From assembly GCA_004554255.1 (NCBI GenBank), contig SFNC01000091.1:1-7147 (forward strand): a DNA stretch of 7,147 nucleotides, in the 5' to 3' direction. Below, piece by piece: positions 1 through 5,784 of the stretch (position 1 is its first letter; each line of letters starts with the position of its first letter). The position numbers and the translations under genes were made by a program. The notes beneath the pieces were generated by a model. It did not search any database, had not been told where the DNA came from, and worked only from the letters and a program-made list of their open reading frames with translations. The stretch is from Bacteroidales bacterium (GTDB taxonomy: Bacteria > Bacteroidota > Bacteroidia > Bacteroidales > Muribaculaceae).

Positions 1-40
1 CCATTGCCTTCAATCTCAAGAAAATGTGTTCAAAAATAGC

Positions 41-97
41 AAAACAGGCCAAAAACGGGGGAAAATCGCCCCAATCCGGCCTGATTTTGCATTTTTG
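41..97. terminator. Possible terminator hairpin upstream of the receptor gene
   Basis: CAGGCC (45-50) is complementary to GGCCTG (78-83). Inside it GGGG (57-60) can pair with CCCC (69-72), giving an interrupted hairpin. It is flanked by AAAA on the left and a T-rich run (85-97) on the right, so it could work as an intrinsic terminator in either direction. The interior is poorly paired. It may end a gene lying left of the window. No coding sequence can be supported in 1-175. Confidence 0.35.
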
Positions 98-101
98 TCA
101 C

Positions 102-109
102 TAATTTTG
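102..109 (+). promoter_or_regulatory. Candidate -7 promoter element for the TonB receptor
   Basis: TAATTTTG matches the Bacteroidota -7 consensus TAnnTTTG and lies 66 bases before the receptor start. No convincing TTTG is found about 20 bases upstream. The nearest TTTG copies (86-89 and 94-97) are too close, so this is a weak call. Confidence 0.35.
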
Positions 110-175
110 CACCGGGGAATAAGCCGACTATAGGCGTCATGCCGTTTCAACATTACCTCCATATTCTTGTAACCA

Positions 176-2026
176 ATGAAACTAACTTATACTCTACTAT
201 TATCACTTATTGCCTCGCCTTTAGTTGCTATGGGCGAGGAGGCCCCGGACACAACGTCGAATGTGCTTGACGAGGTTGTAGTCACCGGCAGCAATTCCGC
301 CGTAGAACGTCGCCTGTTACCATACACCGTCAGCGTCGTTGGCGAAAAACAGCTGGAATCGTCAGGCAGCTCGCAGTTGCTATCTGTATTATCCACACGT
401 GTGCCCGGAATGTTCGTTACCGAACGCGGAATTTTGGGCTATGGCGTCAGCAATGGCGGTTCGGGAGGCATCAAGATTCGCGGAGTTGGGAACAACGGCA
501 GCGTGCTGCTGATGATGGACGGACAGCCTCAGTACTCAGGTATTTATTCACACCATCTGGCCGATTTCTATGGTAAGGACAATGTAGAGCGCGTCGAGGT
601 ACTACGCGGCCCCGGCTCTGTGCTATATGGTTCGAACGCAATGGGCGGAGTTGTCAATGTAATCACCAAATCGGCCCGCGAAGATGGTGCACATGCTACT
701 TTATCGACCCAATACGGCAGCTACAACACTTCCCTCACCTCGGCCATGGCCACGGCGAAACACGGACGTTTCTCGGCTGTGGCAAACGCCTCGTTCAACC
801 GAACCGACGGCTATATCTCCGGTATGGATTTCAAGGAATGGAATGGTTATGCAAAAGCCGCATACCGTATGTCCGACCGATGGAAAATGGACATTGACTA
901 TACCATCATGAATTTCCGGGGCAACGACCCGGTGTATCCTCGCCTCAGCGACCCGGAATCAAATGCCGTATATCACCAAAACATCACCCGCGGCGAGACT
1001 TCGCTGAGCGCTTCTAACGATTATGGGACCACTGACGGTGTGATACGCACTTATTACAGCTACGGCAACCATTATATAGATGACCCGCGACACTTCCACA
1101 GCGTCGACGACCGTTTTGGTATCCTTGCATACCAAAACCTTCATCCGTCCCAAAACACCGACATCACCCTCGGATTCGACTTTGACACTTACACCGGAAA
1201 GGTTCCAATGTCCGGTGGCACCGCGCACACACCCGGCGCCATGGCCACCATCTCTCGTAAAAGCGTCACCGAGTACTCACCGTACATGACCATGTCGCAG
1301 GCTATGGCCAACCGCTCGTTTATCCTGAACATGGGCCTCAGGATGGCTAACTCCGACCGTTTCGACCGCCGTTGGGTTCCACAGGTTGGTTTCAGCTGGT
1401 CGCCGGCTTCTCTTTTCACGCTAAAAGGTTCGGCGGCCATGGGATATCGCAATCCATCTTTCAAGGACCTATATCTTTATCGAATGGCAAATCCAGACCT
1501 CCAGCCGGAGGAAATGTGGAATTACGAACTGTCTCTGACACGGAGCTTCGGTGGTATTGTCGAAGCATCCGTCACCGCATATTTCAGCCAAGGCTCTAAC
1601 ATGATTCAAGTCGTGGAGCAAAAGAACGTCAACACCGGCAACTTTATCAACAAGGGTATGGAGGTTACTTTGGCTTGCCACCCCGTTGAACGACTGATGC
1701 TCCACGCTTCCTATTCTTACCTGCACACCTCGCTGAACAACCTTACCGGAGCGCCGAAGAACCAATATTTTATCGGGGCTGACTGGAACGCCTTCCGAAA
1801 CTTCAATGTCAGCGCCGAAATGCGCGGTATCGGCGGCCTTTATGTAGCCCCGACCGTTGATAATCAGAGCTATATAGTGCTCAACCTCAAGGCATCGTAC
1901 CGCATAAACCGCTACCTGGGAGTATTCTGCCGGCTGGACAACATCACCGACACCAAATACGTGATAAACCGCGGCTACGACATGCCCGGATTCACCGCCA
2001 TGGGCGGCATAAAACTGCATATATAA
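176..2026 (+). CDS. TonB-dependent outer-membrane receptor
   Basis: A 616-residue outer-membrane beta-barrel receptor that would import a substrate using energy from TonB-ExbBD. Residues 1-20 form a signal peptide with a short hydrophobic core. A TonB box follows at 32-38 (DEVVVTG). The plug domain spans roughly 45-165. It contains the IRG motif at 101-103, a MMDGQP stretch at 113-118, and the VLRGPGSVLYGSNAMGG signature at 142-158. The rest reads as alternating barrel strands ending in GGIKLHI. The length is close to that of vitamin B12 or haem receptors (about 600-650) and far shorter than SusC proteins; no carboxypeptidase-like N-terminal extension is present. The plug loop GIYSHHLAD resembles haem/metal-type receptors as I remember them, but cargo (haem, siderophore, copper complex or cobalamin) cannot be assigned. 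The start at 176 is chosen because it directly begins the signal peptide; no Shine-Dalgarno is seen. A decayed DUF362 gene follows 15 bases after the stop. Confidence 0.93.
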   Translation: MKLTYTLLLSLIASPLVAMGEEAPDTTSNVLDEVVVTGSNSAVERRLLPYTVSVVGEKQLESSGSSQLLSVLSTRVPGMFVTERGILGYGVSNGGSGGIKIRGVGNNGSVLLMMDGQPQYSGIYSHHLADFYGKDNVERVEVLRGPGSVLYGSNAMGGVVNVITKSAREDGAHATLSTQYGSYNTSLTSAMATAKHGRFSAVANASFNRTDGYISGMDFKEWNGYAKAAYRMSDRWKMDIDYTIMNFRGNDPVYPRLSDPESNAVYHQNITRGETSLSASNDYGTTDGVIRTYYSYGNHYIDDPRHFHSVDDRFGILAYQNLHPSQNTDITLGFDFDTYTGKVPMSGGTAHTPGAMATISRKSVTEYSPYMTMSQAMANRSFILNMGLRMANSDRFDRRWVPQVGFSWSPASLFTLKGSAAMGYRNPSFKDLYLYRMANPDLQPEEMWNYELSLTRSFGGIVEASVTAYFSQGSNMIQVVEQKNVNTGNFINKGMEVTLACHPVERLMLHASYSYLHTSLNNLTGAPKNQYFIGADWNAFRNFNVSAEMRGIGGLYVAPTVDNQSYIVLNLKASYRINRYLGVFCRLDNITDTKYVINRGYDMPGFTAMGGIKLHI

Positions 2027-2041
2027 CCCATAAATACCTAA

Positions 2042-2389
2042 ATAAGAGAAAATTATTCACCACTATTATCGCTGATAATTTCCGTAAGCTGCTCGGCGCA
2101 GGACACCGCCACTCCGTCGGCACCCGCCACAGACTCACTGCCCACAGTGTATTACATCAAGGACATCACCCCCGAGAACATTGTAAAAATATATAACGCC
2201 CTGGGCGTCAAGGCCACAGGCAAGGTGGGAGTAAAAATATCTACAGGCGAGTCCATGAAGTCCAACCACCTGAGCCCGCAACTCATCGCCCCGCTGGTAA
2301 ACCTTGTGGACGGCGCCCTGATAGAATGTAACACCGCCTATGCCGACAACCGCAATCAGCCCCAAATAGATTTCGAGGCCGAATTTTAG
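2042..2389 (+). pseudogene. Remnant of a DUF362 lipoprotein, truncated N-terminal part
   Basis: From about 2147 this frame encodes YYIKDITPENIVKIYNALG, then KVGVKISTGE, then LIAPLVNLVDGALIECNTAY. These match from memory the N-terminal part of Bacteroidales DUF362 proteins, which are predicted secreted or membrane-anchored iron-sulfur proteins of roughly 300 residues or more. Only about 100 residues remain: similarity ends near 2350 and an unrelated tail (QPQIDFEAEF) runs to TAG at 2387-2389. The same frame extends upstream to a TAA at 2039-2041 through a lipoprotein-like signal (LLSLIISVSCSAQD, Cys codon at 2090-2092), but it has no ATG there. The first codon after the TAA is ATA (2042-2044). 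GTG at 2147 would cut off the signal peptide. I therefore read it as a pseudogene. It lies just behind the TonB receptor and may once have been co-transcribed with it. Confidence 0.72.
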
Positions 2390-2448
2390 CGAAGATCTAT
2401 TTTGTTGGGTGTATTTTTAGTGGAATTTTGCGGAAAAGGGGTGAAAAA

Positions 2449-2480
2449 TTTGGTGGATTCATAAAAAAGCCGTAACTTTG
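2449..2480 (+). promoter_or_regulatory. Promoter of the tRNA-Ser gene
   Basis: TTTG (2449-2452), a spacer of exactly 20 bases, then TAACTTTG (2473-2480). This is a full match to the Bacteroides -33/-7 promoter pattern. It lies 58 bases before the mature tRNA, so transcription would begin near 2486 and the leader be removed by RNase P. Confidence 0.8.
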
Positions 2481-2538
2481 CAGACGCAAATAAGGCGCAG
2501 GCAAAAAAGATTGCCACTAACGCGGCCTTAGGCGCACT

Positions 2539-2626
<88 letters not shown>

Positions 2627-2638
2627 AAGCATTTAAGC

Positions 2639-2681
2639 AACCGTCTGATTATCGTTGATAATCAGACGGTTATATTTTTGT
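2639..2681 (+). terminator. Strong intrinsic terminator after tRNA-Ser
   Basis: A perfect 15-base-pair stem (2639-2653 with 2657-2671) closes a 3-base loop GTT, then a T-rich tract (ATATTTTTG) follows. It begins 13 bases after the tRNA CCA end. The stem is longer than in most intrinsic terminators. Confidence 0.9.
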
Positions 2682-2853
2682 ACTATCGTCAAAAATAGAC
2701 ACGATTTCGCCGATTTTCGGCACTTCTGTATTACTAACATACTAACGCACTACTGAAAAGGCCAAAATTTTATCAGAAACGCACTGCACTTTCAGAAAAA
2801 GGGGTCAAGCCGAAAATTTCGGGCAAATATGCCATAATGTCCCGGCCATACGT
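2682..2853. other. Intergenic stretch without a supported gene
   Basis: AT-rich sequence between the tRNA terminator and the rubrerythrin terminator, which face each other. I see no plausible coding frame, tRNA or full promoter here. It holds two small GCCG-type inverted repeats (2709-2721 and around 2809-2822) and ACGCACT twice (from about 2745 and 2779), none with a clear role. Confidence 0.5.
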
Positions 2854-2888
2854 AAAAAGGCGGTGTGCCTAAAAAATGACACACCGCC
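2854..2888 (-). terminator. Intrinsic terminator of the perR-rubrerythrin operon
   Basis: Read on the minus strand, GGCGGTGTG (2888-2880) pairs perfectly over 9 bases with CACACCGCC (2867-2859) around a 12-base loop, followed by TTTTT (2858-2854). It begins 22 bases after the rubrerythrin stop codon. Confidence 0.88.
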
Positions 2889-2910
2889 CTATATGGTTCA
2901 ATGAGGGGGC

Positions 2911-3453
2911 TTAATAGTTTGTGGCTTCAATCTGGAAGAAGCTACGCGGATGTTTGCATACCGGGCATACTTCGGGAGCTTTTTTACCGACTACGATGTG
3001 GCCGCAGTTACGGCAAACCCATACGGCGTCGTTGTCGCGAGAGAAAACGATTCCGTCTTCGATGTTTGCGAGGAGACGGCGGTAGCGCTCTTCATGGTGA
3101 CGCTCTATGGCAGCCACTGCGCGGAAACGCCATGCAATCTCGGTAAATCCCTCTTCTTCGGCTTCGTTAGCCATGCGATCGTACATGTTTGTCCACTCGT
3201 AGTTCTCGCCGTCGGCAGCATCACGGAGATTAGCCATTGTATCGGGCATTTCGCCGCCGTGGAGATATTTAAACCAGAGTTTTGCGTGCTCTTTCTCGTT
3301 ATGTGCAGTTTCCTCGAAGATTGCGGCAATCTGTTCGTAGCCGTCGCGACGTGCTTTAGAGGCGTAGTACGAATATTTATTACGGGCCTGAGATTCGCCT
3401 GCGAAGGCTTCCATGAGGTTGCGTTCTGTTTTGGTTCCTTTAAGTTCTTTCAT
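2911..3453 (-). CDS. rbr: Rubrerythrin
   Basis: A cytoplasmic non-haem di-iron peroxidase of 180 residues that reduces hydrogen peroxide to water with electrons passed through its rubredoxin centre, a main peroxide defence of anaerobes. The N-terminal four-helix bundle carries the expected di-iron ligands: E20 (GESQARNKY), E53 and H56 (NEKEH), E83 and E86 (GENYEW), and E117 and H120 (ERHHE). The C-terminal rubredoxin-like domain has its four cysteines at C147, C150, C163 and C166 (CRNC, CPVC). Length and domain order match classical rubrerythrin and nothing is missing. The start at 3453 gives the family-typical opening MKELKGTKTERNLMEAF. The gene lies 29 bases after the perR stop on the same strand, so the two are very probably co-transcribed. 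A PerR-box-like sequence lies in that gap. Confidence 0.97.
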   Translation of the reverse strand: MKELKGTKTERNLMEAFAGESQARNKYSYYASKARRDGYEQIAAIFEETAHNEKEHAKLWFKYLHGGEMPDTMANLRDAADGENYEWTNMYDRMANEAEEEGFTEIAWRFRAVAAIERHHEERYRRLLANIEDGIVFSRDNDAVWVCRNCGHIVVGKKAPEVCPVCKHPRSFFQIEATNY

Positions 3454-3467
3454 TTTCTTGGTTGGTG

Positions 3468-3482
3468 TTATAATTGTTATTA
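3468..3482. promoter_or_regulatory. PerR-box-like sequence between perR and rubrerythrin
   Basis: TTATAATTGTTATTA agrees at 12 of 14 defined positions with the Bacillus Per-box consensus TTATAATnATTATAA. It fills half of the 29-base gap between the perR stop and the rubrerythrin start. The region is AT-rich, so chance resemblance is possible, and I see no TAnnTTTG promoter close by. Confidence 0.4.
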
Positions 3483-3911
3483 TTAATTTGTTTTACATAC
3501 GAGGCATGTACCTTTTATATATACGTCTATGCTGTCTACGCTGAATCCCGGCATGGCCGCGTTCTCAAGACCGGCCGGAATATCCATGTCGTATATACGT
3601 CCACAGTTGTGACAGATGAAATGGCTGTGCGGAGAGTGCAGGGCAAAATCGTAATGCTTGATGCCGCTTTCAATTTCGAGTTCGCGAACAAGCCCGGACT
3701 CGGCAAGTGCATGTAGGGAGTTATAGACCGTCGTACGGGAGAGACTCGGATATTTTGGAGCGAGCTCACAGTATATATCGTCGGCCGTAGGATGGCTCTT
3801 CATATTAGCTATGAAGGAGAGAACCGCGATTCTCTGCACCGAAGGCCTTATCCCTGCACGGTGCATTAGTTCCGTCAGTTTACTGTCCGATAAAAGGGTA
3901 CTGGTGCTCAT
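3483..3911 (-). CDS. perR: PerR-type peroxide-sensing repressor (Fur family)
   Basis: A 142-residue Fur-family DNA-binding regulator. The N-terminal winged helix covers about 1-85, with a recognition-helix region PSLSRTTVYNSLHALAE (55-71). The C-terminal part dimerises and binds metal. Two CxxC pairs, C100/C103 and C136/C139, form the structural zinc site. The residues matching the five regulatory ligands of Bacillus PerR are all present: H40, D88, H95, H97 and D108. Aspartate at the last position, rather than glutamate, is the feature linked to peroxide-responsive PerR as opposed to Fur. This assignment rests on position-by-position comparison from memory. The gene sits directly before rubrerythrin and has a clear promoter with a palindromic site in its spacer, so it probably represses its own operon until peroxide oxidises its iron-binding histidines. 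A zinc- or iron-responsive Fur is the alternative. Confidence 0.88.
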   Translation of the reverse strand: MSTSTLLSDSKLTELMHRAGIRPSVQRIAVLSFIANMKSHPTADDIYCELAPKYPSLSRTTVYNSLHALAESGLVRELEIESGIKHYDFALHSPHSHFICHNCGRIYDMDIPAGLENAAMPGFSVDSIDVYIKGTCLVCKTN

Positions 3912-3939
3912 TTTGATTTTATCAATCTTGTACTGAGTG

Positions 3940-3971
3940 CAAAGTTAGTAATAATTACAGAATAATCCAAA
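3940..3971 (-). promoter_or_regulatory. Promoter of perR-rubrerythrin
   Basis: On the minus strand TTTG (3971-3968), a spacer of exactly 20 bases, then TAACTTTG (3947-3940). This is the same layout and the same -7 sequence as the tRNA-Ser promoter. It ends 28 bases before the perR ATG. Confidence 0.82.
3948..3958. promoter_or_regulatory. Palindrome in the perR promoter spacer, likely PerR operator
   Basis: GTAATAATTAC is a perfect 11-base palindrome with a single central base. Its core TAATnATTA is the centre of the Bacillus Per box. Extended to 15 bases, 10 of 14 consensus positions agree. It lies wholly between the -33 and -7 elements, where bound repressor would block RNA polymerase, which fits autoregulation. 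Confidence 0.5.
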
Positions 3972-4047
3972 TAAAACACCAACAAAATTTTAAAATAATG
4001 ATTTCAGCATCTTTAATCCATACTGACAAAGCCCTAATTGTGTTTAA

Positions 4048-4216
4048 ATGTGGGAGTTAATCGCCATCGGAGAGGTGGAGAGTCCCGCGGAAGCGGCGCA
4101 CAGTGGCCTCGTCGGCGAAGGAAAATCGCAAGACCGGGAAGTCCATATTATAGGTCATGCAATCAGCGCTTACACAGACGCGACTCACGGAATGACGCTC
4201 TCGGGTGTATCCGTGG
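4048..4216 (+). pseudogene. Internal fragment of an iron-containing alcohol dehydrogenase
   Basis: The plus-strand frame reads GEGKSQD, then EVHIIGHAISAYTDATHGMTLS. This resembles the metal-binding segment of group III iron-dependent alcohol dehydrogenases. Histidines at codons 33, 37 and 47 (4144-4146, 4156-4158, 4186-4188) have the spacing H-x3-H-x9-H, the same as the iron-site region of the family (H263, H267, H277 in E. coli FucO, from memory). That segment lies about two-thirds into a protein of roughly 390 residues, so both ends are gone: a TAA stands directly before ATG 4048, and similarity stops near 4213-4216, where the sequence becomes the antisense of a short-chain dehydrogenase. 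The first 20 codons are only weakly family-like. An arginine sits where I expect tryptophan (QDREVH), perhaps a sign of decay. Confidence 0.65.
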
Positions 4217-4373
4217 CTTGGGCCTTCTCGGCAGAGAGGTCGCTGACCACCACCGAGGCACCGGCAGCGGCGAGAATCTCGCAGCAGCCCTTGCCTATAC
4301 CGTCGCCACCGCCGGTGACAACAGCGACTTTGCCCGTAAGGTCAAATAGTGATTCCGCATTCATTTGCTGCAT
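4215..4373 (-). pseudogene. N-terminal fragment of a short-chain dehydrogenase/reductase
   Basis: The minus strand encodes the first 53 residues of an SDR oxidoreductase: an NAD(P)-binding Rossmann start with LTGKVAVVTGGGDGIGKG (12-29, the TGxxxGIG motif) and VVVSDLS, whose aspartate at position 45 is typical of NAD preference. SDRs are about 250 residues, and the catalytic Ser-Tyr-Lys region is missing. After codon 53 the frame runs into foreign sequence (TDTPESVIP) and stops at 4185-4187, because it crosses into the alcohol dehydrogenase fragment on the other strand. The start may be 4373 or the second ATG at 4364. It lies 60 bases after the permease stop on the same strand and might still be transcribed, but a working enzyme is not possible. 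Confidence 0.82.
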
Positions 4374-4433
4374 TGTTGTTTAATTATCAACAAATTGCGG
4401 CAGATTAAGTTCTTAGACCCGGGCGAGGGTGGC

Positions 4434-4628
4434 TCAGGCGATGTTGAAGCCGGCAGCTTCTACAGCTTTTTTCACGGAGTCGCCGTCATGTGCGCCTTCT
4501 ACTTCGGCCACGCCGGTGGAAAGGTCTACGTTTACACCTGTTACGCCGTCCACAGAGCTGATTGCTTTTGCAACAGCGGCCTGGCAATGCGGGCAGTTCA
4601 TGCCTTTGATAGTGTATTTAACTGTCAT
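4434..4628 (-). other. C-terminal HMA domain, possible internally started copper chaperone
   Basis: The last 64 codons of the permease begin with an in-frame ATG at 4628 and encode MTVKYTIKGMNCPHC and the rest of a full HMA fold, the size of a free copper chaperone. The bases before this ATG are A-rich, like other starts in the window. A separate short product is therefore possible but unproven. Confidence 0.3.
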
Positions 4629-5657
4629 GTTCTCAAATGTTTTTGATTTTACAATGTATCTTTTTGCAATTGAATATATCAGCAGCGTGGACAGTATGGC
4701 GGAGCACTCTGTGGGGAACAGGCCGAAGCCAGTGCCGTGATGGCATGCCGCGCAATTCTGCCCGATAGCGAACCAGCTTGCCGGCAAGACGTAATCTATC
4801 AGCAATCCGAATCCGATAGCGCCGATTACTATTGAGGCGAGGTAAATGATGGCTGTGCGGCGTCCCATCTCGCGCGAAATCAGCGTGAAGGAGGCGAAGT
4901 TCGCGGCCGGGCCCGCCATGAGCAGGACGAGAGCCGTACCGGGAGACAGGCCCTTCATTACCAGCGACAAAGCAATGGGTATGGAGCCGGTGGCGCAGAC
5001 ATACATGGGTATCGCTATCAGCAGCACGGCGACCATGGACACTATGGGCGTGGAGCCTACGGCGGCGAAGAAGTCGGCGGGGACGTATACGGCAATTACA
5101 GCGGCAATCAGCAGTCCGGCTACGAGCCACACTCCGATGCTGCCCACCAGGTCCACGAATCCATACCTGAGCGCATCGAGGCACTTTCTGCTGAAGGACA
5201 CCGGACGGCAATTCGTGCAGGCGTCAGCACGTCCGCTGTCGCTTCCGGCCGGGCTCTTGCGCTCATCATACCCTACGGCCATTCCGCCTAACAGTGACGT
5301 TGCGAACGCGGCAACGGGGCGAACCACAGCGAAAGCGGGGCCGAGCAGCGACCAGGTGGCGGCGATGCTGTCCACGCCCGTCTGTGGTGTGGCGATGAGG
5401 AAGGAGGTGGAAGCGGCCTTGGACGCTCCCGAACGGCGCATCGCGATGGCCGTGGGCAGCACTCCGCAGGAGCACAACGGCAGGGGCACGCCCACCATGG
5501 CAGCCTTGACAACCGAGCGCCAGCCACTGCCCGAAAGGTGCCGCGACATGGTACGTTGCCCCACAAAGGCGTGCATCAGGCCGGCTATCAGGAAGCCCAA
5601 CAGGATGTAGGGAGACATCTCGTTGAGCATGAATATCAATGAATTTATCAGTTCCAT
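4434..5657 (-). CDS. SO_0444-type Cu/Zn efflux permease with C-terminal HMA domain
   Basis: A 407-residue inner-membrane protein of the predicted permease family PF03773 (ArsP/YraQ-like), closest to the SO_0444 Cu/Zn efflux type. Multiple hydrophobic segments run from about residue 10 to 340. The PLCSCGVLP motif with C62 and C64 is the family signature in an early membrane helix. More possible metal ligands are C147/C150 in the central loop and C302/C305/H306/H307 (NCAACHHG) near the last helices. The C-terminus (344-407) is a complete HMA metallochaperone domain with GMNCPHC, C355 and C358. It would export copper or a similar soft metal, with the HMA domain capturing or delivering the ion. 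I place the start at ATG 5657 (MELINSL) because the in-frame ATG at 5681 overlaps the promoter -7 box. The gene follows the AraC-HMA regulator on the same strand after 127 bases and has its own promoter. Confidence 0.88.
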   Translation of the reverse strand: MELINSLIFMLNEMSPYILLGFLIAGLMHAFVGQRTMSRHLSGSGWRSVVKAAMVGVPLPLCSCGVLPTAIAMRRSGASKAASTSFLIATPQTGVDSIAATWSLLGPAFAVVRPVAAFATSLLGGMAVGYDERKSPAGSDSGRADACTNCRPVSFSRKCLDALRYGFVDLVGSIGVWLVAGLLIAAVIAVYVPADFFAAVGSTPIVSMVAVLLIAIPMYVCATGSIPIALSLVMKGLSPGTALVLLMAGPAANFASFTLISREMGRRTAIIYLASIVIGAIGFGLLIDYVLPASWFAIGQNCAACHHGTGFGLFPTECSAILSTLLIYSIAKRYIVKSKTFENMTVKYTIKGMNCPHCQAAVAKAISSVDGVTGVNVDLSTGVAEVEGAHDGDSVKKAVEAAGFNIA

Positions 5658-5678
5658 TTCTTGATTGTTTTTCCACTG

Positions 5679-5686
5679 CAAAATTA
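5679..5686 (-). promoter_or_regulatory. -7 promoter element of the efflux permease
   Basis: On the minus strand TAATTTTG matches TAnnTTTG, 21 bases before the chosen start at 5657. No good TTTG lies 19-21 bases upstream, as expected of a promoter that needs an activator. This fits control by the neighbouring AraC-type protein. Confidence 0.55.
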
Positions 5687-5692
5687 CAACGG

Positions 5693-5751
5693 ATTCCCCC
5701 TATCGGCGTTATACAATTCCGACAATCCGTTACAGGATTATGTCATTCCCC
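5693..5751. promoter_or_regulatory. Candidate operator region upstream of the permease
   Basis: Two direct copies of ATTCCCC (5693-5699 and 5745-5751) begin 52 bases apart, close to five DNA turns. Between them lies the inverted repeat AATCC-GTTACA-GGATT (5724-5739). All lie just upstream of the -7 box that lacks a -33 element. They are candidate binding sites for the AraC-HMA regulator, but nothing in the sequence proves this. Confidence 0.3.
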
Positions 5752-5766
5752 AATATTTGTCAACGC
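5746..5766 (+). repeat. Intergenic repeat, copy 1
   Basis: TTCCCCAATATTTGT, then C, then AACGC. It matches copy 2 at 7050-7070 at 20 of 21 positions; only the base after TTTGT differs. It lies between the AraC gene (18 bases from its stop) and the permease promoter. Confidence 0.75.
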
Positions 5767-5784
5767 CGGCGAACGGGCTCAGAG

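Noticed and set aside
1469..2020. A 183-codon open frame on the minus strand
   Set aside because: It lies wholly inside the barrel-coding part of the TonB receptor and shows no domain or motif.
2950..3486. A 178-codon open frame on the plus strand
   Set aside because: Exact shadow of rubrerythrin, whose iron and rubredoxin ligands are all in the minus-strand frame.
4057..4158. A minus-strand frame through the alcohol dehydrogenase fragment, starting MTYNMDFPVLRF
   Set aside because: No family recognised, and the opposite strand has the H-x3-H-x9-H metal motif, so the plus strand is taken as the original coding strand.
4846..5610. A 254-codon open frame on the plus strand
   Set aside because: Antisense to the permease, whose membrane segments and Cys motifs clearly define the coding strand.
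5658..5681. Upstream in-frame ATG of the permease at 5681
   Set aside because: It overlaps the -7 box at 5679-5686, and homologues begin at the MELINSL-like position.
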